64,000 bases of DNA from Palleronia pelagia (GTDB taxonomy: Bacteria > Pseudomonadota > Alphaproteobacteria > Rhodobacterales > Rhodobacteraceae), in assembly GCF_900110115.1 (NCBI RefSeq), contig NZ_FOCM01000006.1:231001-295000 (forward strand). The letters are read 5' to 3'. The position numbers were made by a program, and so were the translations under genes. The notes beneath the pieces were generated by a model. It searched no databases, was not told the DNA's origin, and saw only the letters and a list, made by a program, of their open reading frames with translations. Shown piece after piece: positions 1 through 8,509 of this stretch (position 1 is the first letter of the stretch; the number at the start of each line of letters is the position of its first letter).

Positions 1-373
1 CGGGATGACGCGCGGGGCCATCGCGTCGACCGTGTGCCACGACCACCACAACATCGCCTGCGTGGGGGTCGATTACGACGCCATGGCGCTGGCCGCGAAT
101 CGGCTGGCCGAGATCGAGGGCGGTTTCGTCGTGGCCGATGGCGACAAGATCCTTGCCGAACTGGCGCTGCCCATTGCCGGGCTCATGTCGGACCAACCGT
201 TCGAGCATGTGCGGGACCGGCTGATCGATCTGCGGGCCGCCGCGACATCGCTGGGCGTCACCCTGAACGAACCCTTCCTGCAACTGGCCTTCCTCGCCCT
301 GCCGGTGATCCCGTCGCTGAAGATCACCGACCGCGGGTTGGTGGACGTGCTGAAATTCGAGATCATTCCATGA
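1..373 (+). CDS. ade: Adenine deaminase, C-terminal part (gene runs off the left edge)
   Basis: This is the C-terminal domain of an adenine deaminase, which hydrolyses adenine to hypoxanthine and ammonia in purine salvage. The visible part has the family pattern: HDHHN near the start, a GG-VV-DG strand, LPIAGLMSD in the middle, and [14 protein letters not shown] with LKITD-GLVDV at the end. The metal-binding N-terminal amidohydrolase domain lies outside the window. The stop overlaps the next gene's start (ATGA at 370-373), so the two are probably co-translated. Family assignment is firm; activity cannot be judged from a fragment. Confidence 0.9.
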   Translation, partial: GMTRGAIASTVCHDHHNIACVGVDYDAMALAANRLAEIEGGFVVADGDKILAELALPIAGLMSDQPFEHVRDRLIDLRAAATSLGVTLNEPFLQLAFLALPVIPSLKITDRGLVDVLKFEIIP

Positions 374-2001
374 AACACGGCGGACAGCTGCTGGTCGATT
401 GCCTTCATGCGCAGGGCGTGAGCCGCGTCTTCTGCGTGCCGGGCGAGTCGTTTCTCGCCGCGCTCGACGGGCTCTACGATGCCGAGATCGACACGGTGAC
501 GGCCCGGCAGGAAGGCGGCGCCGCGATGATGGCCGAGGCGCATGGCAAGCTGACGGGCACGCCGGGGGTGGCCTTCGTCACGCGCGGCCCCGGCGCGACC
601 AATGCCTCGGCGGGCGTGCACGTGGCGATGCAAGACAGCACGCCCATGATCCTGTTCGTGGGGCAGGTCGCCCGCGACCAGCGCGACCGCGAGGCGTTCC
701 AGGAGGTCGACTACCGCGCCATGTTCGGCCCGCTGGCCAAGTGGGTGGCCGAGATCGACCAGACCGACCGCATCCCGGAATACGTTTCGCGCGCCTTTCA
801 CGTGGCGCAGGCGGGGCGCCCCGGACCGGTGGTCCTGGCCCTGCCCGAGGACATGCTGTCGGCCGAGACCGATGCCGAGGCCACCCCGGCCGCGATCCTG
901 CCGCAGGGCGGCGCGCCAGAGGACCAGGTCGCGCGGGTGATCGACGCCGTGGCGGCGGCCGAAAACCCGTTCCTGATCGTGGGCGGGGGCGGCTGGACCG
1001 GCGACGCCGCACGCGCGCTGGGCGATTTCGCGGCGCACGCGCAGATCCCTGTGGGCGCGTCCTTCCGCTGCCAGGATTACCTGGACAACCGCCACCCGAA
1101 CTACGCGGGCGACGTGGGGCTGGGCATCAATCCCAAGCTCGAGGCGAGCGTGAAGGAGGCCGACCTGCTGGTCGCGCTGGGCACACGGTTGGGCGAGATC
1201 ACGTCGGGCGGCTACTCCCGCGTCGTGCCGCCCGTGCCCGCGCAGCGGCTGGTCCATATCTACAACGACCCATCCGAGATCGGGCGCGTCTTCCGCCCCG
1301 AGATCGCGGTGACCGGCAACGTCGCCGCCATCATCCGGCAACTGGCCGAGGCCGCCCGTGCGCCCGACAAGGATCGCGGCGACCAGGTGAAGGCCGCCCG
1401 CGCCGCCTACGAGGCATGGCAGGAGCCGGTCGAGACACCCGGCGATCTGAAGATGGAGCGGCTGATCGCCCATCTCAACGACACGCTGCCCGACGACGCG
1501 ATCCTGACCAACGGGGCGGGCAATTACGCCGGATGGCTGCACCGGTACTACCGGTTCCGTGGCTGGCGCACGCAGCTGGCGCCGACCTCGGGCTCAATGG
1601 GATATGGCCTGCCCGCCGCGATCGCGGCCAAGCTGCACGCGCCCGATCGCGACGTGATCTGTCTTGCGGGCGACGGGTGCTTCCAGATGGTCAGCCAGGA
1701 ATTCGGGACGGCATGCCAGTATGGCGCGAACGTGGTGGTGCTGGTGGTCAACAACGGCCATTACGGCACGATCCGGATGCACCAGCACCGCCACTACCCC
1801 GGCCGCCCCTCGGGTACCGCCATGGTCAACCCGGATTTCGCTGCGCTGGCCCGCGCCTACGGTGCCTTCGGCGCTACCGTGCAAACCGATGCCGCGTTCG
1901 CCGAGGCCTTCGCCGCCGCCCGCGCGGCCGGGACGCCGGCGCTGCTGGATCTCAAGGTTTCGCCCAAGGCGCTTTCGACAACCTTGGAACTCCCCGAGTG
2001 A
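370..2001 (+). CDS. Thiamine diphosphate-dependent enzyme, acetolactate synthase-like
   Basis: A 543-residue ThDP-dependent enzyme of the acetolactate synthase/benzoylformate decarboxylase superfamily. The N-terminal pyrimidine-binding domain has the conserved glutamate (E48 in RQEGGA). The C-terminal ThDP motif runs from GDG (434-436) to NN (461-462), the usual spacing. The start at 370 is chosen because it overlaps the adenine deaminase stop; the upstream open frame is antisense-like sequence over ade. No small regulatory subunit lies beside it, so it is probably not the biosynthetic IlvB; a catabolic carboligase or decarboxylase is likelier. The true substrate cannot be read from sequence. 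Confidence 0.85.
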   Translation: MKHGGQLLVDCLHAQGVSRVFCVPGESFLAALDGLYDAEIDTVTARQEGGAAMMAEAHGKLTGTPGVAFVTRGPGATNASAGVHVAMQDSTPMILFVGQVARDQRDREAFQEVDYRAMFGPLAKWVAEIDQTDRIPEYVSRAFHVAQAGRPGPVVLALPEDMLSAETDAEATPAAILPQGGAPEDQVARVIDAVAAAENPFLIVGGGGWTGDAARALGDFAAHAQIPVGASFRCQDYLDNRHPNYAGDVGLGINPKLEASVKEADLLVALGTRLGEITSGGYSRVVPPVPAQRLVHIYNDPSEIGRVFRPEIAVTGNVAAIIRQLAEAARAPDKDRGDQVKAARAAYEAWQEPVETPGDLKMERLIAHLNDTLPDDAILTNGAGNYAGWLHRYYRFRGWRTQLAPTSGSMGYGLPAAIAAKLHAPDRDVICLAGDGCFQMVSQEFGTACQYGANVVVLVVNNGHYGTIRMHQHRHYPGRPSGTAMVNPDFAALARAYGAFGATVQTDAAFAEAFAAARAAGTPALLDLKVSPKALSTTLELPE

Positions 2002-2034
2002 GGCCGCGCAGCCAGACCTTTCTTCGGTATGAGA

Positions 2035-2316
2035 TCAGCGGCGCGGCACGGTATAGAGCACGAAGCCACCGACCCGGTTGACCTCGATCGCGCCGGTCTC
2101 GGTCACGAAGACGCCCAGGTTCTCGGCGCCCGCGGGGCAGGCGACCAGGTCGGCGGCGTCATCCAGGAATTGGTTGGTGTAGTCGCTTTCGCCCACGCGG
2201 CGGCACTGGTCCGCGGCATCGCGGTAGCCGCCCATCAGCGGCAGCTCGACCGGCGTGGCAGGCTGCATCACGCAGGCGGCGAGCAGGGGCAGGGCGAGGG
2301 GGGCAAGGCGGGACAT
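2035..2316 (-). CDS. Small putative lipoprotein
   Basis: A 93-residue protein of unknown function. The N-terminus (MSRLAPLALPLLAAC) is a lipoprotein signal peptide with a lipobox ending at Cys15, so it is probably anchored in the inner or outer membrane facing the periplasm. The remainder has two further cysteines (in DQCRR and VACPAG) and an alternation of hydrophobic residues suggestive of a small beta-rich domain. The start at 2316 is preferred over an ATG 15 bases upstream because a GGAG lies 8 bases before it. It converges with the ThDP enzyme gene. I do not recognise a named family. Confidence 0.7.
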   Translation of the reverse strand: MSRLAPLALPLLAACVMQPATPVELPLMGGYRDAADQCRRVGESDYTNQFLDDAADLVACPAGAENLGVFVTETGAIEVNRVGGFVLYTVPRR

Positions 2317-2410
2317 GGTCGGCTCCATCATGCTGGCGGGGATCTCTCCCCTGCTAGCATCTCGTCGCGCCCGAGGTCAGCCGGAAACCACGCGGGGGAT
2401 GACCGGTGCA

Positions 2411-3148
2411 TCACTGACCGGCCGCAACCCGCCGGACCAGCGCGATGCGATCCGCGTTCGGGGGGTGGGTGCCCAGGAACCGGTTGCCGGGATCGGGCAC
2501 CCGGTTGAAATAGGCCACGCCGCGCACCGGGTCGTAGCCCGCCCGTTGCGTGATGATGGTTCCCAGCGCGTCGGCCTCGAGCTCGAAATCCTTCGAGAAC
2601 CGGCGCGACCCGTAGAAGGCCCCCAGGTTCTGTGCTCGCTGAATCGTCACCGCGTCGCCGCCGCCAAGCGTGGCGAGCGCACCGGCCAGCACCGCGCCCG
2701 TCGCAGCCGAGGCCTGGCCGCGGGCGATGTGGCCCTCGATATGGTGTGCGGCCTCGTGTCCCAGAACGAAGGCCATCTCGTCCGCGTTTGCGGCGGTCTG
2801 GATCAGCGGCAGGGTGAAACCGACAACGGGTTGCCCCCCGGGACCCAAGGTCTGGAACGCGTTGGGAGGCAGGCCCGGCCGGTCATCCACGACCACGGCG
2901 TAGTCGCAGCGCACGCCCCGCGTCCGCGTGCGGCATTCCTGCTGGGCGATGGGCATGACGCGGTTCACCACCGCCTGGAAGGTCCGTGCGCGGCTGGCGT
3001 CGACCCCCGAAGGCGGAGCCTGCGGCGCCGGCGCCTGGACGGGGCCGCCCGGCTCGGGGCCGGGCTGCATGATGACGAGTTCGCCGCACCCGGCGAGGGC
3101 GAGCAGGGCGGCGACAAGAACTTGGCGGGCGTGGCGAACGATAGGCAT
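2411..3148 (-). CDS. M48 family metallopeptidase, lipoprotein
   Basis: A 245-residue zinc peptidase of family M48 with a lipoprotein signal (lipobox LALAGC, Cys21), placing it at the periplasmic face of a membrane. The zinc motif HEAAH is at 131-135 and the downstream ELEADALG segment (about 189-196) supplies the third ligand. A Pro/Gly/Ala-rich linker (about 28-48) separates the lipid anchor from the catalytic domain. Relatives such as BepA, LoiP and YcaL act in envelope protein quality control, the likely role here. It is transcribed in the same direction as the small lipoprotein gene downstream. Confidence 0.88.
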   Translation of the reverse strand: MPIVRHARQVLVAALLALAGCGELVIMQPGPEPGGPVQAPAPQAPPSGVDASRARTFQAVVNRVMPIAQQECRTRTRGVRCDYAVVVDDRPGLPPNAFQTLGPGGQPVVGFTLPLIQTAANADEMAFVLGHEAAHHIEGHIARGQASAATGAVLAGALATLGGGDAVTIQRAQNLGAFYGSRRFSKDFELEADALGTIITQRAGYDPVRGVAYFNRVPDPGNRFLGTHPPNADRIALVRRVAAGQ

Positions 3149-3223
3149 GAAGCGGAGAATAACTCTGCCGGCTGCGGCGACCAGTCACGTTTTCGCAGAG
3201 CGACGGCCACTATCTGTAAGAGT

Positions 3224-3589
3224 ATGAACCAAACACCCCTTGTCATCTACAATGGCGCCTGCCCGATCTGCGCACCCGAGGTCCGGTCCTACCAGCGGCA
3301 GGCGCGTGCGGCGGGGGCCGATCTGCGGTTCGAGGACCTCAACCACATGGACCTGCGCCGGTTCGACCTGACCGAAGACCAGGCGGCCAAGCGTCTGCAC
3401 GTGGTACGGGACGGCGAGCTGATCTCGGGCGTGGACGCCTTTCTGGTGATCTGGCGCGAGCTGCCGAAGACCCGTTGGCTCGCCCGGCTGATCGACCGGC
3501 CGGTGATCCGGCCCGTCGCGGGATGGGTCTATAATCGGGTCCTCGCGCCGATCCTCTTCGCCATGCACAAACGTCGACAAACCCGCTAG
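3224..3589 (+). CDS. DCC family thiol-disulfide oxidoreductase-like protein
   Basis: A 121-residue member of the DUF393/DCC family, a thioredoxin-like fold. It opens with YNGACPIC; the CxxC pair is C13/C16. The middle EDLNHMDL and the later GVDAFLVIWRELPKTRWLARL match the family. The family is often called thiol-disulfide oxidoreductase, but its reaction is poorly established. The ATG at 3224 follows the stretch of the divergent M48 promoter; no strong Shine-Dalgarno is visible. It may be co-transcribed with the two genes that follow. Confidence 0.8.
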   Translation: MNQTPLVIYNGACPICAPEVRSYQRQARAAGADLRFEDLNHMDLRRFDLTEDQAAKRLHVVRDGELISGVDAFLVIWRELPKTRWLARLIDRPVIRPVAGWVYNRVLAPILFAMHKRRQTR

Positions 3590-3621
3590 CGCCCGGCGGC
3601 ACGCTGTCCTAGCGTGGGGTC

Positions 3622-3870
3622 ATGTTTACCATCGAGCACGATTTCGACGCCACCGTCATCACCCTGGTCGACGAGGCCGCGGCCCACCGGCAGGAGGATG
3701 TGGTCGTGAATGCCTTCGACGATTGCGTGACCCTGGAACAGGTCGATCCGCGCACCGACATGGTCCGCACGGTGACCCTGTCGCTGGCGCAGGTCCGCGA
3801 CCTCGCCGCCGCGCTGGACCTGCCGGAGGGCGCCTATCGGCTGAACCTCAAGGCGACGTCCGGAGCATGA
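3622..3870 (+). CDS. Conserved hypothetical protein, 82 residues
   Basis: A short acidic protein with no signal peptide or membrane segment, so probably cytosolic. It has an N-terminal beta-like stretch (FTIEHDFDATVITLVDE) and a helical C-terminal part (LAQVRDLAAALDLPEGAYRL). Its TGA overlaps the start of the deacetylase-like gene (ATGA at 3867-3870), so the two are probably translationally coupled. I do not recognise the family; the coupling suggests a role alongside the deacetylase. Confidence 0.6.
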   Translation: MFTIEHDFDATVITLVDEAAAHRQEDVVVNAFDDCVTLEQVDPRTDMVRTVTLSLAQVRDLAAALDLPEGAYRLNLKATSGA

Positions 3871-4973
3871 CCACGGGGTTCTACTGGGACGAGCGGTGCT
3901 TCTGGCACGGCGGCGGCAACTACGCCTTCCTGTCCCCCGTGGGTGGGCTGGTGCAGCCGCTTGCGGCGGGCGGGCTGCCCGAGGGGCCCGAGTCCAAGCG
4001 TCGGCTGAAGGCGCTGCTGGATGTAACCGGCCTGGCGGCCGAGCTGCGCTGCCAATCGGCCCCGCCGGCCACCTGGGAAGACCTGGCGCGGGTGCATCCC
4101 GAAGCGTTCCTGCAGAAGTTCAAGGGGCTGTCGGATGCCAGCGGGGGCGAGCTGGGCCTGCGCACACCTTTCGGCCCCGGCGGGTTCGAGATCGCGTCGC
4201 TGTCGGCCGGGCTGGCCAAGGCGGCGCTGACCGACGTGCTGAAGGGCGACATCCGCAACGCCTATTCCCTGTCGCGTCCGCCGGGGCACCACTGCCTGCC
4301 CGACTGGCCCAACGGTTTCTGCCTGCTGGCCAATATCGCCATCGCCATCGAATCCGTGCAGGCCGCAGGGCTGGCCAAGCGCATCGCCGTCATCGACTGG
4401 GACGTGCATCACGGCAACGGGACCGAGGCGATTTTCTACGACCGCGACGACGTGCTGACGGTGTCGCTGCACCAGGATCGCAACTACCCGCTGGACACCG
4501 GCGACGCGGCGGATCGCGGGCGTGGCGCGGGCGAGGGCTTCAACCGCAACATCCCGCTGCCGCCGGGCGGTGGCCGCCACGCCTACCTGTCGGCCTGGGA
4601 TCGGCTGGTGGACCAGCAGGTCGCCGACTTCGCGCCGGATGCCATCGTGATCGCCTGCGGGTTCGACGCGTCCGGTGTCGATCCGCTGGGCCGGATGATG
4701 CTGTCGGCGGCCGATTTCGGGGACCTGACCCGTCGGGCCATGGCGCTGGCCGACCGGGTCTGCGACGGACGGCTCGTGCTGGTGCACGAGGGCGGCTATT
4801 CCGAGGTGCATGTGCCGTTCTGCGGCCATGCGGCCATCGGCGCGCTGGCGGGCAGCGGGATCGAGGCCGCGGACCCCATGCATCCGCGCATCACCGGCCA
4901 GCAGCCCGGGGCAGCGTTCGACGCCTTCACCGACAGCTGGATCGACGGGTTGGCCCACACGCTGGACGGCTAG
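3867..4973 (+). CDS. Class II histone deacetylase-like zinc amidohydrolase
   Basis: A 368-residue protein of the arginase/deacetylase superfamily, bacterial class II HDAC-like branch (related to acetylpolyamine amidohydrolases and HDAH). Active-site elements are intact: RPPGHH (His141-His142), IDWDVHHGNGT with zinc ligands Asp179 and His181, and GFDASGVDPLG supplying the third ligand Asp267, followed by EGGYS near the C-terminus. The likely reaction is removal of an acetyl group from a lysine, polyamine or small amide. It overlaps the preceding 82-residue gene and converges with yifB. The substrate is not predictable. Confidence 0.88.
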   Translation: MTTGFYWDERCFWHGGGNYAFLSPVGGLVQPLAAGGLPEGPESKRRLKALLDVTGLAAELRCQSAPPATWEDLARVHPEAFLQKFKGLSDASGGELGLRTPFGPGGFEIASLSAGLAKAALTDVLKGDIRNAYSLSRPPGHHCLPDWPNGFCLLANIAIAIESVQAAGLAKRIAVIDWDVHHGNGTEAIFYDRDDVLTVSLHQDRNYPLDTGDAADRGRGAGEGFNRNIPLPPGGGRHAYLSAWDRLVDQQVADFAPDAIVIACGFDASGVDPLGRMMLSAADFGDLTRRAMALADRVCDGRLVLVHEGGYSEVHVPFCGHAAIGALAGSGIEAADPMHPRITGQQPGAAFDAFTDSWIDGLAHTLDG

Positions 4974-4978
4974 CGCGC

Positions 4979-6487
4979 TCAGCCCACGCCGGTCAGGCGG
5001 AAGGACAGCGCCTCGGCCAGGTGCGGCCCCGCGATGGCGTCGGCGCCGTCCAGGTCGGCGATGGTGCGCGCCACCCGCAGCACACGGTGATAGCCCCGTG
5101 CGCTGAGGCCCAGGCGGTCCGCCGCCGCCGTCATCATCTTGCGCCCCTCAGCGTCCAGCGCGCAGCACGCATCCAGCACGGCACCCGTGGCGTCGGCGTT
5201 CTGGCGCACGCCATCATGCCCGGCGAACCGGTCGTCCTGCACCTTGCGCGCCGCCGCGACGCGCGTCGCCACCGTGGCGCTGCTTTCGCCGCCGGGCGCG
5301 GCGTCGAGATCGGCGAAGGCCACCGGCGGCACCTCGACCCGCAGGTCGAACCGGTCCATCAGCGGCCCCGAGATCCGGCCCAGGTAATCCGCACCGCACT
5401 CGGGCACGCGGGCGCAGGCGCGGGCCGGATCGGGCAGGTAGCCGCATTTGCAGGGGTTCGCGGCGGCCACCAGCAGGAACTTGCATGGATAGCGGATATG
5501 GGCGTTGGCCCGCGCGATCACCACGTCGCCGGTCTCGATCGGCTGGCGCAGCGTCTCCAGCACGGGCCGCGCGAATTCGGGGAACTCGTCCATGAACAGG
5601 ACCCCGTTATGGGCGAGGCTGATCTGGCCGGGCTTCGCACCCTTCCCGCCGCCCACGATGGCGGGCATGGACGCGGTGTGGTGCGGCTCCATGAAGGGGC
5701 GGGTGCGGCTGATGCCGCCATCGCTGATAAGGCCCGCCAGCGAATGGATCATCGACGTCTCCAGCGCCTCGGCCGGCGTCAGCGGCGGCAGGATCCCCGA
5801 GAGACGCTGGGCCAGCATCGACTTGCCCGATCCGGGCGTGCCGACCATCATCAGGTGGTGTCGCCCGGCGGCCGCGATTTCCAGCGCGCGCTTGGCCCGT
5901 TCCTGCCCCTTCACGTCGGACAGGTCGCGCAGGGCGGGGCCGTCGGTGACTTCGCCCGGCTCGGCCGGATTCAGCGGGGATTGCCCGGTCAGGTGCTGGA
6001 TCGCGGCAGCCAGCGTCGGCGGCGCGATGACCGTCGTGGCGCCGACCCACGCCGCCTCGGCGCCGCAGGGGGCGGGGCAAAGCAGCGTGCGGTCGCATTC
6101 GGCCGCGGCCATGGCGGCGGGCAGCGCACCAACCACGGCGGTCAGGCGACCGTCCAGCGACAGCTCGCCCAGGGCCACGGTCTCGGCCACGGTATCGCGC
6201 GGCACAACGTCCAGTGCCGCGAGGATGGCGAGCGCGATGGGCAGGTCGAAATGGCTGCCTTCCTTGGGCAGGTCGGCGGGGGCCAGGTTGATGACGATCC
6301 GCTTGGGCGGCAGCGCGATGGACATGGTCTCCAACGCGGCGCGCACCCGGTCGCGCGCCTCGGAGACGGCCTTGTCGGGCAGGCCCACGACCGAAAAGGC
6401 GGGCAGACCGGGCGCTACGGCGCATTGCACCTCGACCAGGCGGGCCTCGATCCCTTCGAACGCCACCGTGAAGGCGCTGGCGACCAT
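4979..6487 (-). CDS. YifB/ComM family Mg chelatase-like AAA+ ATPase
   Basis: A 502-residue YifB/ComM-type ATPase. The N-terminal ChlI-like domain has the typical GLPAFSVVGLPDKAVSEARDRVRAA start, the AAA+ domain has Walker A GTPGSGKS, and the family hallmark NPCKCGY follows, then a C-terminal helical lid with LSARGYHRVLRVART. ComM is a hexameric helicase that extends branch migration during recombination of transformed DNA; that role is inferred. Full length for the family. Upstream DNA contains three phased GTTAAC motifs. Confidence 0.93.
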   Translation of the reverse strand: MVASAFTVAFEGIEARLVEVQCAVAPGLPAFSVVGLPDKAVSEARDRVRAALETMSIALPPKRIVINLAPADLPKEGSHFDLPIALAILAALDVVPRDTVAETVALGELSLDGRLTAVVGALPAAMAAAECDRTLLCPAPCGAEAAWVGATTVIAPPTLAAAIQHLTGQSPLNPAEPGEVTDGPALRDLSDVKGQERAKRALEIAAAGRHHLMMVGTPGSGKSMLAQRLSGILPPLTPAEALETSMIHSLAGLISDGGISRTRPFMEPHHTASMPAIVGGGKGAKPGQISLAHNGVLFMDEFPEFARPVLETLRQPIETGDVVIARANAHIRYPCKFLLVAAANPCKCGYLPDPARACARVPECGADYLGRISGPLMDRFDLRVEVPPVAFADLDAAPGGESSATVATRVAAARKVQDDRFAGHDGVRQNADATGAVLDACCALDAEGRKMMTAAADRLGLSARGYHRVLRVARTIADLDGADAIAGPHLAEALSFRLTGVG

Positions 6488-6501
6488 CTCAACCCTTTCC
6501 C

Positions 6502-6548
6502 GTTAACCGAGGTTAACCATGGCGCGAGGCGGTTGATGAAAGGTTAAC
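6502..6548. promoter_or_regulatory. Three GTTAAC motifs upstream of yifB
   Basis: GTTAAC occurs at 6502-6507, 6512-6517 and 6543-6548, giving start-to-start distances of 10 and 31 bases (about one and three helical turns). The middle copy reads TTAACCAT, which resembles half sites of the alphaproteobacterial cell-cycle regulator CtrA. The spacing is one base short of the classical TTAA-N7-TTAA, so the assignment to CtrA is tentative. Confidence 0.3.
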
Positions 6549-6560
6549 GCCCGAGGGCGC

Positions 6561-7244
6561 TCAGGCCGCGGGCCAGTCGATTCGCGGCCAGGTTTGGCGA
6601 TAGACGCTGTCTTCGAGCGCGGCGCCCCGCTCGAGCCCCAGTTGCCGCCAGCGCCGGAAGGCCGTCTCGGCCAGGTGGGCGTCGACATAGGCGCGTGCCG
6701 TTTCTCCGACGGGCAGGCTATAGCCGGCGATCCGCGCCGCGACGGGCGCGAAGAACGCGTCCGCGATGGAATAGTCGCCCGCCAGCCAAGGGCCGCCAGA
6801 GCGCGCGAGCGCGTCCGACCAGATCACGTCGAGCCGCGCGAGGTCGGCGGCCACTTTCTCGGGCAACTCGACCTCGGCATAGGCCGTGCGCAGGCACATC
6901 GGGCAGTGCGACCGCAACGCGGCGAAGCCCGCGTGCATCTCGGCCGCGAGGCTGCGCGCCAGCGCGCGCCGTCTCGGATCCGCTGGCCACAGGGGCTGGT
7001 CGGGGAACCTTGCCGCCAGTTCCTCGGCGATGGCCAGCGACTCGGCCACTTCGGCCCCGTCATCGCAGAGCAGGAACGGCACCGTGCGGGCCGGGGGGTG
7101 GCCGATCTGCTGCGCAAGCGGCGGGGTGCCGTAGATCTCGAGCCAGCGGATGTCGACCGGGAGGGCGAAGCGGAACGCCAGAAGGCCCACGCGCATGGAC
7201 CATGAGGAAAAGCCGGGATCGGCCAGGAAAAGCGTGTGTGTCAT
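6561..7244 (-). CDS. Glutathione S-transferase family protein
   Basis: A 227-residue cytosolic GST. The N-terminal thioredoxin fold has a serine-rich active-site loop (GFSSWSMRV), the cis-proline segment ARTVPFL and the glutathione-contacting AESLAIAEEL. The C-terminal helical domain has the N-capping box stretch WLAGDYSIADAFFAPVAARI. Such proteins conjugate or transfer glutathione in detoxification or catabolism; no neighbouring pathway points to a substrate. Start ATG at 7244. Confidence 0.88.
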   Translation of the reverse strand: MTHTLFLADPGFSSWSMRVGLLAFRFALPVDIRWLEIYGTPPLAQQIGHPPARTVPFLLCDDGAEVAESLAIAEELAARFPDQPLWPADPRRRALARSLAAEMHAGFAALRSHCPMCLRTAYAEVELPEKVAADLARLDVIWSDALARSGGPWLAGDYSIADAFFAPVAARIAGYSLPVGETARAYVDAHLAETAFRRWRQLGLERGAALEDSVYRQTWPRIDWPAA

Positions 7245-7303
7245 GGGACGAGCTTAGGGCCGGGCGAGCGCGCCGCGCAAATTCCCAATGGTGCGCGGGG
7301 GCG

Positions 7304-7870
7304 TCACGGGTGGTGATTGATCGCCTGAATCTCGGCCGGATCAGCATAGCGGAACCGCGACAGGGACAGGTTCTCGATCCGCTGGGCGAACGCGTCCGTG
7401 GTCCGCAGCCGGGCGACACGCTGGTACTGCGTCAGGATCGCGCCGAAATGGGCCACCACGATCACGTCGCCGCCCCGCGCCAGCAGCCGGTCGGCGGCGG
7501 CATCCACCCGCGCCTGAAGGTCGTGCCAGCTTTCGCCGCCGGGCGGGCGGTTGTCGCCGGGCTGGTCCCAGAAGGCGCGGATGCGGTCGGGATCTTCGGC
7601 CGACACGTCGTCATGCGTCCGCATCTCCCAGTCGCCGAAATGGATCTCGCGCAGGTCCGGGTCGTCGGGCAGGCGCGGGCGGTTGCCCTGGATCGCGTCG
7701 GCGGTGGCGCGCGCGCGGTCCAGCGTGGACGAGATCACGGGCGCGTCCGGCAGCGTCTCGGCCAGCCGTTTCAGCCTGTTGGCGTCCGAAAGGTCAGCGG
7801 GCAGGTCCGTCCAGCCCACCATTCCCTTGGCGTGGGTCGGCCCGTGCCGGATCCACCAGAGGACGCTCAC
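7304..7870 (-). CDS. Histidine phosphatase family protein, possible cobalamin-pathway phosphatase
   Basis: A 188-residue histidine phosphatase. The phospho-accepting motif RHG is at 8-10, EIHFGDWE and PPGGESW supply the conserved acidic and arginine-neighbouring elements, and VVAHFGAI holds the second catalytic histidine. The start is a GTG at 7870 overlapping the stop of the CobU gene (GTGA), which argues for coupled translation. That coupling suggests a CobC-like alpha-ribazole phosphatase role in cobalamin assembly, but histidine phosphatases are versatile and the call stays at family level. Confidence 0.85.
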   Translation of the reverse strand: MSVLWWIRHGPTHAKGMVGWTDLPADLSDANRLKRLAETLPDAPVISSTLDRARATADAIQGNRPRLPDDPDLREIHFGDWEMRTHDDVSAEDPDRIRAFWDQPGDNRPPGGESWHDLQARVDAAADRLLARGGDVIVVAHFGAILTQYQRVARLRTTDAFAQRIENLSLSRFRYADPAEIQAINHHP

Positions 7871-8391
7871 GGTAGCGCGCCCTTCAGCACCATCGGCAGC
7901 CCGGCGGCCACGAGGACGGCCAGGTCGGCCTCGGCCGCGACACGCTGGTTCAGACGGCCTTGGGCGTTGCGGAACCGGCGGCCCAGCGGGGTGTCGGGCA
8001 CGATGCCCTGTCCGGTCTCGTTCGACACGACGATCAGCGGTCCCGGATGTGCGGACAGCGCGGCCATCAGCGTGTCGCAATTCGCCGCCTCGTCCCGCTT
8101 GGCCAGGATGACGTTCGACAGCCAGAGGGTCAGGCAGTCCACAAGGACCAGCGCGCCCGGCGGGGTTTCGGACAGCGCGGCGGGCAGGTCCAGCGGAGCT
8201 TCGATCGTCTGCCATCCGTCGCCGGCGCGCGCGGCACGGTGACGGGCGATCTTCTGGGTCATCTCGTCGTCGAAGGCCTGCGCGGTGGCCATGTAGATGC
8301 GCAGAATGTCGCACCCTTTTGCCAATGTTTCCGCATAGTTGGACTTACCCGAGGCCGCGCCGCCTAGAATGAAAGTGAGTCTTGGCAACAA
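7867..8391 (-). CDS. cobU: Bifunctional adenosylcobinamide kinase / adenosylcobinamide-phosphate guanylyltransferase
   Basis: A 174-residue CobU/CobP protein, which phosphorylates adenosylcobinamide and adds GMP to form adenosylcobinamide-GDP for B12 assembly and salvage. It has the Walker A motif GGAASGKS (10-17), the histidine segment IARHRAAR near the guanylylation site, and the family signatures LVDCLTLWLSN and VSNETGQGIVP. The start is uncertain: TTG codons at 8391 and 8388 precede the conserved PRLTFILGG, with no clear Shine-Dalgarno. No other cob genes are in the window apart from the coupled phosphatase. Confidence 0.92.
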   Translation of the reverse strand: MLPRLTFILGGAASGKSNYAETLAKGCDILRIYMATAQAFDDEMTQKIARHRAARAGDGWQTIEAPLDLPAALSETPPGALVLVDCLTLWLSNVILAKRDEAANCDTLMAALSAHPGPLIVVSNETGQGIVPDTPLGRRFRNAQGRLNQRVAAEADLAVLVAAGLPMVLKGALP

Positions 8392-8397
8392 AAAAAC

Positions 8398-8425
8398 GGA
8401 ACTTTCTTCGTGACGCGGCGTCTGG
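8398..8425 (+). promoter_or_regulatory. ECF-sigma-type promoter candidate upstream of rpoH
   Basis: GGAACTT (8398-8404) is followed after 16 bases by TCTGG (8421-8425). This closely resembles the E. coli sigma-E pattern GGAACTT-N16-TCTGA, about 85 bases before the rpoH start. Control of rpoHII genes by an extracytoplasmic-function sigma factor is known in Rhodobacter, but the consensus there differs, so this is a candidate only. Confidence 0.35.
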
Positions 8426-8509
8426 AGATCATAGGGCTATGTGAAAAGATAACAAATGCACCGTTCGCACATGCCCAGCCAAGGACGAAGACCACTGGGA
8501 GATTGATGA

